Notes: generated by a model not told the origin, from the sequence alone. Shown: positions 34,762-43,405, counted from the stretch's first letter. The stretch is 64,000 bases of DNA from Clostridia bacterium (GCA_017509065.1 JAFWQM010000134.1:1-64000); one strand, 5' to 3'. A program made the numbers and translations.

Positions 34762-35559
34762 TCAGATCTGCTTCAGTGAGTCGCGCACGTGGTTGATGAC
34801 CGTTTTATAGCTGCTGTTGAAGTATCCGTCGGGGCAGAAGAGATGCAGCATGATGACCTGGTTGTTGTCCAGCAGCGCCATCATCACGCGGCCGTAAATG
34901 GAAATCCCGTTAAGGTAGGTGCCTTCGTAGTCGGCGTAGAAGCCATCCTTTTTCAGGATCGTGCGTTCTGCCAGCTCGGTGGTCTTCCATTTGGCGAAGT
35001 TGTACTGGCCAAGCTCCTTGAGGGTGGTTCGCAGTTCAGCTTTCAGGTCGTTGGTCTTGAACGTGCTGGCCACGGTGTAAACGCGTACGGTGATCTGGGC
35101 GTTGACGCCGTCAAGCTCCGTGGGGTTGATCACCGTGATCGCGTCGCTTGCGGAATCGTCAATCCCCCAGCCCTGCGGCACGTCAAACATCAGGCGGATC
35201 TTTTCCGCGCTCACGGTGCCATACTCAAACTTCAGCGTGGGCTTGGGCGTGGCGGTGGGCATGTCGATGGGATCGATCGGGATGGGCGTCGCCCCGGCGT
35301 AAACGTTGCGGCCGTAGTCGTCGTAAACCGCATTATCGTTGAACAAATCGTCGGCATCGTTCTCTTCGGAGGCGGGATCATAGCCTTCAGGCAGATCCAG
35401 TTCCGTCCTGGGCACGGCTGTGCTTAAATCCATGGGATTCTTCTGCTGCGCGCTCGCCTGGGCGGTGTCGGCGTCGGGAAAGGTCTGTTCCTGCGCTGCG
35501 CATCCTGTCAGCAGAACCGCCAGCATGACAAGCGCCAAAACTCGCATAGCTTTTTTCAT
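34762..35559 (-). CDS. hypothetical lipoprotein
   Basis: A 265-residue lipoprotein. The start ATG 35559 follows AGGAGG. The signal peptide ends in LLTGC with Cys at ~20. A low-complexity acidic, Pro/Thr-rich linker extends to ~110 (PIPIDPIDMPTATPKPTLKF). A folded domain of ~150 residues follows (VSAEKIRLMFDVPQGWGIDD, YFNSSYKTVINHVRDSLKQI), similar in style to PsbP-like or DUF1795-type domains; that link is an inference. It stands alone between a promoter and a terminator. Confidence 0.72.
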   Translation of the reverse strand: MKKAMRVLALVMLAVLLTGCAAQEQTFPDADTAQASAQQKNPMDLSTAVPRTELDLPEGYDPASEENDADDLFNDNAVYDDYGRNVYAGATPIPIDPIDMPTATPKPTLKFEYGTVSAEKIRLMFDVPQGWGIDDSASDAITVINPTELDGVNAQITVRVYTVASTFKTNDLKAELRTTLKELGQYNFAKWKTTELAERTILKKDGFYADYEGTYLNGISIYGRVMMALLDNNQVIMLHLFCPDGYFNSSYKTVINHVRDSLKQI

Positions 35560-35635
35560 CCGAAAGATGCCTCCTTGAATCAGGATCGCCTTCCGTTTTC
35601 CCCGGAAAACGATGTAATCATAGTTTTGTAGTAAT

Positions 35636-35664
35636 ATTGTAACATTTTCTTCATCTTTCGTCAA
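35636..35664 (-). promoter_or_regulatory. promoter of the lipoprotein gene
   Basis: The minus strand has TTGACG (35664-35659), a 17-base spacer and TACAAT (35641-35636), about 75 bases before the lipoprotein start. Confidence 0.82.
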
Positions 35665-35702
35665 GCACTTTGGCGCGTCTGTTACAGGATTTCACGGTGA
35701 AT

Positions 35703-36707
35703 TTACAAAAGCCCGGAATAAGCGTCGGCGCCGGACTGCGGTTCATCAGGGAAAGATGCTTCCTCGCCGATGCGGGGATGGTACAGCCTGCGGTCGAGCG
35801 TCCAGATTTTTTCGCTGAATGCGCCGACCGGCGTGCGGCGCATTACGCCCTCCATCTCGTTCATCTTGGCATCCATGTCGTCCAGCAGGTGGAGCATTTC
35901 GGCTTCCGGGAACATAGGCGGACGCGGGCTGCCGTGTTCGGGCAGTCCGTGGTGGCTGATAACCATGTGGCAAAGCAGCAGCACGTATTCCCCGGTCACG
36001 TTCGCGCGCCGGGCCGCTTCCCGCACCTGGGCCACACCGTGCACCAGATGCCCCAGCAGCTGGCCTTCGGCGGAGTAGTCCGACACATTGCCGCCTTCGT
36101 CGCTGAGTAATTCGACGGTCTTGCTCAGGTCGTGGGCAATGGCCCCGGCGCGGAGCAGGTCCCCGTTCAGGAAGGGATACAGTGGCAGTATCGCTTCGGC
36201 TGCGCGGAGCACGCCCAGGGTGTGGTGCAGCAGACCGCTCCGCTCCGCGTGATGCACGCGCTGTGCGGCGGGATAATATATCAGCCTGTCTCCGCACATT
36301 TTCAGCATTTCACGCAGGATCGCCTGAAGCTCCGGCGCTTTCATGCGGTCGATCGTCCGGTTGATTTCGGAAAGCATATCCTCCGGCGGTTCAGGCGCAC
36401 AGGGCATGAGCAGAGACAAATCCACCATATCGTCGGGCCGGGCGTCGCGCATCTGGTCTATGCGCATCTGCAGCCGTCCGTTGAATTCCTGCACTGTGCC
36501 CGCCACCTTGATCACACTGCCCTGCTTGGGCGGCGGAACCGTGCCGTCCCATTTCTTGCAGTTGATTTCGCTGTCCTTGTCGCAAAGCGTGATATCCAGG
36601 TATTTCCCGCCTTTGGAAGACGTGCGCTGCTCCGCGGAGCGGACGAGCAGGAAGCCCAGAAAGCGGTCGTCGGGCTTGAGGGAGGCAATGGCAAGCTGCT
36701 GCATCAT
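35703..36707 (-). CDS. yhaM: 3'-5' exoribonuclease YhaM
   Basis: A 334-residue nuclease. The N-terminal OB-fold reads FLLVRSAEQRTSSKGGKYLD and ITLCDKDSEINCKKWDG, and an HD domain begins near residue 150 (HHAERSGLLHHTLGVLRAA, AIAHDLSKTVEL, VISHHGLPEHGSP). This is the YhaM/CBF1 layout, an enzyme that trims RNA and single-stranded DNA 3' ends. Length is normal. ATG 36707 overlaps the stop of the ferritin-like gene. Confidence 0.92.
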   Translation of the reverse strand: MMQQLAIASLKPDDRFLGFLLVRSAEQRTSSKGGKYLDITLCDKDSEINCKKWDGTVPPPKQGSVIKVAGTVQEFNGRLQMRIDQMRDARPDDMVDLSLLMPCAPEPPEDMLSEINRTIDRMKAPELQAILREMLKMCGDRLIYYPAAQRVHHAERSGLLHHTLGVLRAAEAILPLYPFLNGDLLRAGAIAHDLSKTVELLSDEGGNVSDYSAEGQLLGHLVHGVAQVREAARRANVTGEYVLLLCHMVISHHGLPEHGSPRPPMFPEAEMLHLLDDMDAKMNEMEGVMRRTPVGAFSEKIWTLDRRLYHPRIGEEASFPDEPQSGADAYSGLL

Positions 36708-37204
36708 GTAATCGAATCCTTTTCTTTGTTCTCCGCGCCGTCCGCTGTCTGTCCGGCGAAGGCGCAGATCATTTCGTTCAGTTTCTGTAAATGCCCTGTT
36801 TCTTCTGTTTTAATCTGGCGGAATGCGGCGGCGGCAGGTCCGGACAGCTGGGCCGCGAACGCCCCGTAGCTTTCGGCGGCATTCTTTTCCTCCTCCGCGG
36901 CATACTGATAAAGCCGCAGAACGGAATCAAACGCGCCTTTCCGCTGCGCCTCCACCAAACCGCCGGAAAACAGAACTTCCGCCGCCTGCGCGGCAAGCAG
37001 CCGCGCCCGCTCAAAATCAGGCGCTTCACCGCCCATTTCCGTAAAGCGGGCCAGATGGCGCTTTTCATCCGACAGAATCGCGTGCATGGCCTCTTGGCAA
37101 GGGCCGTCCGTAAATACCTCCAGCGCCCGCTCATACAGGCGGATGGCGCGCTTTTCCATTTCGCAGGCAATAAACAGAGCTTCCGCCGCGCTGCGCACCT
37201 GCAT
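36704..37204 (-). CDS. ferritin-like / rubrerythrin-type diiron protein
   Basis: A 166-residue four-helix protein. Helices with EMEKRAIRLYERA, AILSDEKRHLARF, YAAEEEKNAAESYGAF and KTEETGHLQKL give the repeated Glu...Glu-x-x-His diiron pattern of ferritin-like proteins. It lacks the rubredoxin tail of full rubrerythrins. It may serve in peroxide defence or iron handling of an anaerobe. It lies in one operon with a DUF1858 protein and yhaM. Confidence 0.78.
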   Translation of the reverse strand: MQVRSAAEALFIACEMEKRAIRLYERALEVFTDGPCQEAMHAILSDEKRHLARFTEMGGEAPDFERARLLAAQAAEVLFSGGLVEAQRKGAFDSVLRLYQYAAEEEKNAAESYGAFAAQLSGPAAAAFRQIKTEETGHLQKLNEMICAFAGQTADGAENKEKDSIT

Positions 37205-37208
37205 GCGG

Positions 37209-37418
37209 TTATTTCGCCTCAGCCAGGAATTCGTTCAGCTGGTGCACCAGTTCGTCCACGTTGGTGCCGTGTGCTGCGCAGGCGTCCTCCAGGGATTCCA
37301 TCACAGCGTGGGGGCAGCCCAGACAATGCATGCCGAATTCCATCAGAATGCGGGCGGTGCCACGGTGAATGTTCAGCACTTCGCCGATGCTCATGCTCTT
37401 GTTTACGGTGTTTTCCAT
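37209..37418 (-). CDS. DUF1858 small protein with CxxC
   Basis: A 69-residue protein of the DUF1858 family, often called hybrid-cluster-associated disulfide domain. VLNIHRGTARILMEFGMHCLGCPHA carries the pair CLGC in a helix-turn layout. The start follows AAAGGAGATAATCTT. It is likely a thiol/disulfide redox module; its partner is unknown. First gene of the operon with the ferritin-like protein. Confidence 0.85.
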   Translation of the reverse strand: MENTVNKSMSIGEVLNIHRGTARILMEFGMHCLGCPHAVMESLEDACAAHGTNVDELVHQLNEFLAEAK

Positions 37419-37453
37419 AAGATTATCTCCTTTCAGGCATTAAGCCATTACAC

Positions 37454-37482
37454 ATCATACCCTAAACCTATCGGAATGTCAA
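37454..37482 (-). promoter_or_regulatory. promoter of the DUF1858-ferritin-yhaM operon
   Basis: The minus strand has TTGACA (37482-37477), a 17-base spacer and TATGAT (37459-37454), 36 bases before the start codon. Confidence 0.85.
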
Positions 37483-37520
37483 ATAAAAAAGAAGCTGTTT
37501 TCAGGGCTGCCGGATGGCGG

Positions 37521-38942
37521 TCAGTTGTTTTCCTCGGCGCGGCTGCCTGACCGTCCGGGAGCTTTCCAATTTGCCAGCGCCATCTTCCCTTCGGGCGTGA
37601 CGGGCTTGATCCACTTGCCGCGGAACAGATGCACCTGCATCATCGCGTAGCGGATGGGCTCGTCAATATAGCAGAAGGTGAAGACGAGCAGCGTCGGCAG
37701 TTTCCACACCATACCGGAGAGCCATACGCAGGGAATCAGCATTGCCCACATAAACACGATCTCCAGGATCGTGCCGAAGGAAGCGTCGCCCGCGGCGCGG
37801 AAGGTATCATTCTGCGTCCAGTTACCCATGCGGATGAAGGCGACCACAGCGAAGATCGCAATCATGCCAAAGGCAATGGAAAAGCTTTCGCCGCTCATTC
37901 CCATCATATTCAGGATGGGCGTATGCAGGAGTACCAGCAGCACGCCGACGCATCCGATGAATCCCTGACAAAGGTAAACGAGCCGCCAGGCGCGGCGGTA
38001 CGCCACGTCAATGTTTCCCGCGCCGACCTCCTTGCCCACCAGGATGGAGGAAGCATTGGAGAACCCGGCGAAGAAGCCGATGATCAGCCCCTCCAGCGTG
38101 CGGAACACTGCCAGGGAAGCGATGGCTTCCTCGGGCTGACGGCCCAGCACCACGTTGATGACCATGTTGCCCGCACCGATCAGTATCTCATTCATGAGAA
38201 TCGGGAAGCACTTGCGGAAATAGGAGCGGATCAGCTCCGCCGTCCAGCGGAAATGCCGCCGGAATGCCAGCAAATAGGGGTGCTCATTGCGCTTTGCCAG
38301 CAGGATGATCACCGCTGCGCTCACGCCCTGGGAAATGACCGTGGCCAGCGCCGCACCGCGCACGCCCATCGCCGGCGCGCCGAGGTGGCCGAAGATCAGC
38401 ACCCAGTTCAGAAAAACGTTCACGCTCACCGCGACGAAAGACCCGTACATCGGGATGGTCACGCGCTCTGTGCAGCGCAGCAGCGACGCCATCGCCATGG
38501 AAAACACGATCAGCGGATAAGCGAACGCCGCGATCCGCAGGTATTCCACGCCGATCTGTTGAATCGCTTCCTTATCCGTGTACAGCCGCATCACGGTTTC
38601 CGGGAAGAACAGGGCGAGAACGAAAAAGATAAAGCTCACCGTCATCATGCAGGTCAGCGTCAGGCCATAGGAGCGGTTAATCCCATCGTCGTCTTTCGCG
38701 CCCCAGTACTGGGAGAAGAACAGCATGCCGCCGCCGACAAACCCCCAATAACAGCTGAACATCAGCGACGAAAACTGGGCGCACAGACCCACCGCGCCTA
38801 CTTCTGTCTTGCCCAGCGACGAAATCATCATCGTGTCCACCATGGAGCCCGTGGTTGTGAGCAGATTCTGCAGCGCCACCGGCACCGCGATCACCGCCAC
38901 TTTCTTCAGAAAATCCCACCAGTCAAACTTCTGTGCCTTCAT
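37521..38942 (-). CDS. MATE-family efflux transporter
   Basis: A 473-residue inner-membrane transporter with about 12 membrane segments. It begins with a short cytoplasmic stretch then VAVIAVPVALQNLLTTTGSM and VDTMMISSLGKTEVGAVGLC, the MATE N-terminal repeat, repeated in the second half (EILIGAGNMVINVVLGRQPE). Such proteins export drugs or metabolites using Na+ or H+. The start at 38942 follows GGGGAGGACGTC. Single-gene transcription unit. Confidence 0.9.
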   Translation of the reverse strand: MKAQKFDWWDFLKKVAVIAVPVALQNLLTTTGSMVDTMMISSLGKTEVGAVGLCAQFSSLMFSCYWGFVGGGMLFFSQYWGAKDDDGINRSYGLTLTCMMTVSFIFFVLALFFPETVMRLYTDKEAIQQIGVEYLRIAAFAYPLIVFSMAMASLLRCTERVTIPMYGSFVAVSVNVFLNWVLIFGHLGAPAMGVRGAALATVISQGVSAAVIILLAKRNEHPYLLAFRRHFRWTAELIRSYFRKCFPILMNEILIGAGNMVINVVLGRQPEEAIASLAVFRTLEGLIIGFFAGFSNASSILVGKEVGAGNIDVAYRRAWRLVYLCQGFIGCVGVLLVLLHTPILNMMGMSGESFSIAFGMIAIFAVVAFIRMGNWTQNDTFRAAGDASFGTILEIVFMWAMLIPCVWLSGMVWKLPTLLVFTFCYIDEPIRYAMMQVHLFRGKWIKPVTPEGKMALANWKAPGRSGSRAEENN

Positions 38943-39021
38943 GACGTCCTCCCCTGTTTCCATTATTTGACGCAAGCGCTATTATATCAGGGTTCACGGA
39001 AAAAGAAAAGGGGCCTGATAA

Positions 39022-39055
39022 GAAAAGCGCCTGCCTGCGTAAAAACAGGAGGCGC
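39022..39055 (-). terminator. terminator after the HPr-like/nucleotidyltransferase gene
   Basis: On the minus strand GCGCCTCCTG and CAGGCAGGCGC form a stem with one bulge, followed by TTTTCTT, 18 bases after the gene's stop codon. Confidence 0.82.
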
Positions 39056-39072
39056 ATTATGTGATAAAGCCG

Positions 39073-40101
39073 TCACGCCCGATTCAGCTCGGACAGCGCT
39101 TCATAGCAGAAATTTTCCGCCAGGCCCTCGTCGTAGCTCATGCCCAGGCCGGTTTCGTAGGCGTTCAGCGCCGCCTGGATCACCCGCTGATGGGTAGAAT
39201 CCATGTGCCTGAGCGCCCATTCGCCGCCCTCTTTTTTGCTCAGAAACAGGTTTTCCCGCTCAAACGCCACCGCGCGGCAGAGGTTGAGCACATAGTATAC
39301 GGGCTTTTCATGCAGATGCTCCGCCGCGTCCTGCACATCCAGGCGGATGGAGGAAAGCACATCCTCCCGCTTGGGGCGGCCGAACACGCGAGGCACGCTG
39401 GGACCGTAGAGCGAAATGCCGAAAGCGTGCAGCGACGCAATGTGGCAGGTCAGGTCGGGGTCTTCGCCGTGCATCCGCGAGCAAAAGCCGCGGGCATCGC
39501 GCTCGTAATCCCGCTTATGATAGTTGGAATAATGCAGCTCAAAGGGAACGGGATAGGTCAGACGAGTGCAATGCTTTTCCAGCAGCACGCTCATCTCAAA
39601 TCCTTCGGGCGGCGCTTCCGGGCCAAGGGAATACAAGAGCTCCACCATCTCGATTTTCTTTTCAATGGGAATGCGCTTGCGCACGACCACCAGAAAGTCA
39701 ATATCGCTGTGTTCCCATTGGAAGCACCGCGCGGCGAGCGAACCGTGCAGATAGACGCCCACCAGGTTATCCTGCAAAATGTAAAGATATCTTTCCTTCA
39801 CAAAGCGGATCAGGTTCACCGCGTCGGTATAGTTTTTCGGGGGAAGCACGCCGCCTTCCAGCAGCGAGCAGATGGCCGCACACGCCTCCTGCTCATCCGG
39901 TCCGTCCACGACCAGGTACACGGGATCGTTCTCCGTCTCGCCCAGGCACAGAATGCCCAGCATGGATTTGCCGTTGATGGTGCGGTTCCGATGCTCAAAT
40001 TTGACGCGCGAAGAAAACTGGTTCGCCGTGTTCACCAGCTGTTCACTCTGTTTTCTGCTCATCGGCGTCACGCCGGACAGGTTCAGCGCTTTTCTGATCA
40101 T
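39073..40101 (-). CDS. Crh/HPr-like domain fused to an ANT/aadA-type nucleotidyltransferase
   Basis: A 342-residue protein. Residues 1-~85 align with HPr of the phosphotransferase system: MIRKALNLSGVTPMSRKQ corresponds to the active-site strand, but the phospho-accepting His15 is Ser15. The regulatory site is kept as Ser46 in NGKSMLGILCLG, and the rest matches HPr to ~84. That combination resembles Crh, the HPr paralogue without His15. From ~113 a nucleotidyltransferase domain follows: VYLHGSLAARCFQWEHSDID has Gly120-Ser121 and Asp133-x-Asp135. The C-terminal helical domain resembles the aminoglycoside adenylyltransferase (DUF4111) type. The substrate is unknown and resistance should not be assumed. 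Confidence 0.82.
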   Translation of the reverse strand: MIRKALNLSGVTPMSRKQSEQLVNTANQFSSRVKFEHRNRTINGKSMLGILCLGETENDPVYLVVDGPDEQEACAAICSLLEGGVLPPKNYTDAVNLIRFVKERYLYILQDNLVGVYLHGSLAARCFQWEHSDIDFLVVVRKRIPIEKKIEMVELLYSLGPEAPPEGFEMSVLLEKHCTRLTYPVPFELHYSNYHKRDYERDARGFCSRMHGEDPDLTCHIASLHAFGISLYGPSVPRVFGRPKREDVLSSIRLDVQDAAEHLHEKPVYYVLNLCRAVAFERENLFLSKKEGGEWALRHMDSTHQRVIQAALNAYETGLGMSYDEGLAENFCYEALSELNRA

Positions 40102-40133
40102 CTTTCAGTTCCCCATCCTGTCTTTGGTTGTTC

Positions 40134-40272
40134 CCTAACCCGGAAAAAACAAAGAAGTTTTCTGGGGGAAACCGCTCTTTGGAGGTCAAAGAGCGGTTTC
40201 CCCCAGACCCCCTTCCGAGAAAGCCATAGGGGGGTTTTCGGACTTTCTGCCATTCTGCGAAATCTTTCGCTT
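40134..40272. repeat. dispersed hairpin repeat, copy C
   Basis: CTGGGGGAAACCGCTCTTTG (40162-40181) pairs perfectly with CAAAGAGCGGTTTCCCCCAG (40187-40206), followed by ACCCCCTTCCGAGAAAGCCA. The flanks TAACCCGGAAAAA and TTTCGCTTATAA also match copy A, so the full repeat unit is about 140 bases. It fills the gap between whiA and the HPr-like fusion gene. Confidence 0.85.
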
Positions 40273-40280
40273 ATAATGGC

Positions 40281-40316
40281 CTAATCCCTATTCCCTAATC
40301 CCTGATTCCTGATCAC
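40281..40316. repeat. GGGATTAGGG-type repeat inside the 3' end of whiA
   Basis: CTAATCCCTATTCCCTAATC and CCTGATTCCTGATC are the same motif as at 13303, 32880 and 43274. Read on the minus strand it encodes the last residues of WhiA (NQGLGNRD) and its TAG stop, so the repeat replaced or extended the native C-terminus. No opposite arm is seen nearby. Confidence 0.75.
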
Positions 40317-41228
40317 CGCCATCAGCCGCCGCATGCGGTGGTTCGCGCCGGATTTGCCAATGGGCTGATCCAGCATCTGGCCCAGTTCCTCCAGTGAAGC
40401 TTCGGGATGCAGCATTCGCAGCCTGCCGATCTCCTGCAGATCCTGCGGCAGACCGCCCAGGCTGTGCGCCAGGGAATACGCTACGATGGCCTGCGCCTGT
40501 GTTTCCCCGGCGGTCAATTGCTTTTTCAGATTCGCCTGGTCGCAGTTCATCGCGCGGTTCGCCTTGTTTCGAGCGTCACGGCTGATGCGGGTGTTTTCCA
40601 TATCAAGCACCGCGCGGTGCGCGCCCATCAGCGCCAGGCAGGACACCACGTCGTCCCCTCTGCGGAGGTACACGATCTCCCCGTCCCGACGGCGGGCGAT
40701 CCTGCCCTCGATGTTGCTTTCCGCCAAAATCTTCAGCAGCGTTTCGGAGCGCGTTTCGGAAGAAATCAGTTCCAGGCGGTACTCCTGGTCGGGGTCCGTC
40801 ACCGAACCGCCGCCCAGAAACGACGCCCGGATAAAGGCCGCGCGGCAGCAGCGACGGGTCATCGCCACGCGAGGAACGCCTTTGAACACGACGCCTGATT
40901 CGGATTCCTGGATCATGCGCAGCGCAATCAGCAGCCGCCTGCCGTCCGCCTCCGGCACGGTGAGGATGGAAAGCCGCCTGCCGCCCAGGCGTTTGTGGCG
41001 GTTGAATTCCAACTGCGGCGTGATTTCCATGCGGCGCTTGAGCAGCAGGAAAATACGTTTCGCCAGTGCGGGATTCTCCGTTTCATACACCACGCGGAAT
41101 CTGCCCCGGCCTGCCAGCCGAAGCGACGCGCAGCATTGGGTGAGCGCGCTGAGCTCGGACAGCATGCAGCACGGCTTTTCGGGCATAACGCGCAGCAATT
41201 CTTTCTTGACGTCGCCGGAGAAACTCAT
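40281..41228 (-). CDS. whiA: sporulation/cell-division regulator WhiA
   Basis: A 315-residue DNA-binding protein of Gram-positive bacteria: a LAGLIDADG-like N-terminal domain (MSFSGDVKKELLRVMPEKPC and RAAFIRASFLGGGSVTDPDQ) and a C-terminal helix-turn-helix (LGQMLDQPIGKSGANHRMRR). It acts in division and chromosome segregation. ATG 41228 overlaps the murB stop. The final eight residues come from a dispersed repeat. In many Firmicutes whiA follows rapZ and yvcK; here it follows murB directly. Confidence 0.93.
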   Translation of the reverse strand: MSFSGDVKKELLRVMPEKPCCMLSELSALTQCCASLRLAGRGRFRVVYETENPALAKRIFLLLKRRMEITPQLEFNRHKRLGGRRLSILTVPEADGRRLLIALRMIQESESGVVFKGVPRVAMTRRCCRAAFIRASFLGGGSVTDPDQEYRLELISSETRSETLLKILAESNIEGRIARRRDGEIVYLRRGDDVVSCLALMGAHRAVLDMENTRISRDARNKANRAMNCDQANLKKQLTAGETQAQAIVAYSLAHSLGGLPQDLQEIGRLRMLHPEASLEELGQMLDQPIGKSGANHRMRRLMAVIRNQGLGNRD

Positions 41229-42130
41229 GCGTCCTCCCCCACGATGCGGACTTCGGGCTCCAGCCGAACGCCGTACTTTTCCATCACGCGGGCCTGCACC
41301 TGTTCCTTGAGCCTGAGGAAATCTGCCGCGGTGGCTTCGCCCGTGTTGATCAGGAATCCGGCGTGCTTTTCGCTCACCTGCGCCCCGCCCACGGACAGGC
41401 CTTTCAGCCCCGCGCCTTCGATCAGCGCTCCCGCGAAATAACCCGTAGGACGCTTGAAAAAAGAGCCCGCGCTGGGGTATTCCAGCGGCTGCTTATTCTT
41501 GCGCCGGAAAGCGTAGTCCCGCATGGCGGCTTCTATCCGCTCCGGATCGCCCGGCATCAAGCGGAACCGCGCGTCTAAAATGATCCAGTTTTCCTCCATG
41601 GCGCGGGAGTGGCGGTAGGAGAACGCCATTTCGCTGCCGGGAATTTCCCGGATGGTTTCCCCGTCCAGCACCCGCACGGAATCAACCGTCTGCGATAGTT
41701 CGCCGCCGTAAGCGCCCGCGTTCATATACACGCCGCCGCCAACCGAGCCGGGAATGCCCTGGGCAAATTCCAGGCCGGTGAGGGAGGCCTCCTGCGCCTG
41801 CCGCGCCAGTGCGCTCAGCAGCGCGCCGGCCTGCGCGTAGAGGCAGTTTTTTTCACGCTCAATCCGGGAAAAATCTTTCCCCAGCCGGATCACAAGGCCC
41901 CGAAAGCCACCGTCACGCACCAGCAGATTGGAGCCGTTGCCCATCAGCAGCACGGGCACATCCGCTTGCTTTGCGGCATGGATGAGCGCGCGCAGTTCTT
42001 CTTCACTTTTGGGTTCCGCGAAATAATCCACCGGGCCGCCCACGCGCAGCGTGGTAAACTTATCCAAATTTACACAAGTAACCAGACGAATTCCATCATC
42101 CAGCTTTTTTAATCTATCAAAAAAGTCCAT
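41225..42130 (-). CDS. murB: UDP-N-acetylenolpyruvoylglucosamine reductase MurB
   Basis: A 301-residue FAD enzyme that makes UDP-MurNAc, an early cytoplasmic step of peptidoglycan synthesis. FAD-binding motifs are NLDKFTTLRVGGPVDYFAEP, LLMGNGSNLLVRDGGFRG and GIPGSVGGGVYMNAGAYGGE. PSAGSFFKRPTGYFAGALIE has the catalytic Ser, and the C-terminal Glu lies in RLEPEVRIVGE: a type II MurB. The start is ATG 42130; a TTG two codons earlier is less likely. It is coupled to whiA. Confidence 0.95.
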   Translation of the reverse strand: MDFFDRLKKLDDGIRLVTCVNLDKFTTLRVGGPVDYFAEPKSEEELRALIHAAKQADVPVLLMGNGSNLLVRDGGFRGLVIRLGKDFSRIEREKNCLYAQAGALLSALARQAQEASLTGLEFAQGIPGSVGGGVYMNAGAYGGELSQTVDSVRVLDGETIREIPGSEMAFSYRHSRAMEENWIILDARFRLMPGDPERIEAAMRDYAFRRKNKQPLEYPSAGSFFKRPTGYFAGALIEGAGLKGLSVGGAQVSEKHAGFLINTGEATAADFLRLKEQVQARVMEKYGVRLEPEVRIVGEDA

Positions 42131-42151
42131 TTTCAATCATTCACCCAATTT

Positions 42152-42192
42152 ATTATATCAAAATTCCCGCCGCACTTCAAGTGCCGCGGGAA
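42152..42192 (-). promoter_or_regulatory. murB promoter overlapping a perfect-stem hairpin
   Basis: On the minus strand TTGAAG (42180-42175), a 17-base spacer and TATAAT (42157-42152) form a promoter 22 bases before murB. The -35 sits in the loop and right stem of a hairpin (42164-42192, TTCCCGC-GCACTT / AAGTGC-GCGGGAA) followed by TTTT. The hairpin is probably the terminator of manA, so terminator and promoter overlap. Confidence 0.7.
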
Positions 42193-42311
42193 CTATTTTA
42201 TCATATTTTTTCCTGTTTTATACCATTTTTTACATTTTCGGAAAAGTGTTAGTTTTTCCTTGCTGATATTTGTGCAAAATAGCAGGAGATCGCCCGGGCC
42301 AGCGCAGAGCG

Positions 42312-43256
42312 TCAGCAGGCCGGATAAGCCAGCAGCGCGGCAGGCGCTTTCACGCGCAGGTCGTAGCCGTCAGCGGGAAGCAGCGCGGTAGTTCCTGCGG
42401 GCATGGTCAGCTCGCCGCCGTCCCAGGAAACGCGGCATCCCCGTACGGCGGTAAGGAACGCGAAGCGGCGCGGGTCGGCGGGAAGCGTGCCGTCAAAAGC
42501 GCAGAGGCGATCCAGGCCGAAATACTTTTCCTCCAGGATCCGGAACCGTCCGGGGCCGACCGGCTGTTCCCGCACGGGTTCAGGCTGGGAATGCACATCC
42601 ACCACATCCACGGCTTTGTCGATATGCAGCTCGCGGCGGTTCCCCTGCGCATCCTTACGGTCCCAGTCATAGAAGCGGTAGGTGATCATGCTGGACTGCT
42701 GTATCTCATACAGGATGATCCCCGCGCCGATGGCGTGGATCGTTCCGGCGGGGATATAGTAGGTCTGCCCGGCCTTCACCCTGACCTTCCGCAGCAGCCC
42801 TTCCACCTCCGCGCCTTTTTCGGAAGCCCGGCGCAGTTCTTCTTTTGTAGCGCCTTCCTTCACGCCGTATACCAGTTCCGCGCCCGGCGCGGCGAACAGG
42901 ATATGCCAGGCTTCGGTCTTGCCCAGCGTATGTTCTGTTTTTTCGGCATATTCGTCGTCAGGATGCACCTGCACGCTCAGCTTATCCTTGGCGTCCAGGA
43001 GCTTGAGCAGCAGCGGAAAGGGATGCGCGAAGCCCGGACCGGTAAGCTTTTCACCATACAGATCGATCAGGTCAGTCAGCTTCCGCCCGTCAGGGTCACG
43101 GCTTTCCAGGCCGGGAAGCGCGCTGACCTCCAGGCTTTCACCGGTGCGCGCATCGGGAATGTCCTGGCCGAACATCATGCGCAGTCCTTCTCCACCCCAA
43201 GGCGTGGCATCACCGCAGCGGTAAGCGGGGGACATCAGAATGGGGGCAATGGGCAT
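42312..43256 (-). CDS. manA: class I mannose-6-phosphate isomerase
   Basis: A 314-residue cupin enzyme converting mannose-6-phosphate and fructose-6-phosphate. Zinc ligands are in [13 protein letters not shown] and KTEAWHI, and [20 protein letters not shown] gives the last His and the catalytic face. [18 protein letters not shown] is the short bacterial N-terminus. The length fits the Bacillus-type ManA. It is flanked by an inverted GGGATTAGGG repeat upstream and by the murB promoter/terminator downstream. Confidence 0.92.
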   Translation of the reverse strand: MPIAPILMSPAYRCGDATPWGGEGLRMMFGQDIPDARTGESLEVSALPGLESRDPDGRKLTDLIDLYGEKLTGPGFAHPFPLLLKLLDAKDKLSVQVHPDDEYAEKTEHTLGKTEAWHILFAAPGAELVYGVKEGATKEELRRASEKGAEVEGLLRKVRVKAGQTYYIPAGTIHAIGAGIILYEIQQSSMITYRFYDWDRKDAQGNRRELHIDKAVDVVDVHSQPEPVREQPVGPGRFRILEEKYFGLDRLCAFDGTLPADPRRFAFLTAVRGCRVSWDGGELTMPAGTTALLPADGYDLRVKAPAALLAYPAC

Positions 43257-43273
43257 AGCGGTTCCTCCTTTTA

Positions 43274-43405
43274 TAGGGACAGGGGATCAGGGATTAGGGA
43301 TTAGGGATTAGGGATTACGAAAGTATAGCAAATCACTGGTCTTATACCAATACATTTACCGCGTTTTATGATTTCCGATCAATGCCTAATCCCTATTTCC
43401 TATTT
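43274..43405. repeat. GGGATTAGGG-type repeat, inverted pair 3
   Basis: GGATCAGGGATTAGGGATTA followed by GGGATTAGGGATTACG (43284-43319) holds four direct units. The opposite arm CCTAATCCCTATTTCCTATT lies at 43385-43404, just before the DUF1667 stop codon. The pair fills the gap between manA and the DUF1667 gene. Confidence 0.7.

Noticed and set aside
39073..40101. Aminoglycoside resistance gene
   Set aside because: The catalytic half resembles ANT/aadA enzymes, but the HPr-like fusion and chromosomal housekeeping context do not support calling a resistance function.
43274..43320. Telomere-like or CRISPR-like repeat
   Set aside because: The tandem GGGATTA units have no spacers, no cas genes are near, and the same motif occurs as dispersed inverted pairs elsewhere, so it is an interspersed repeat.
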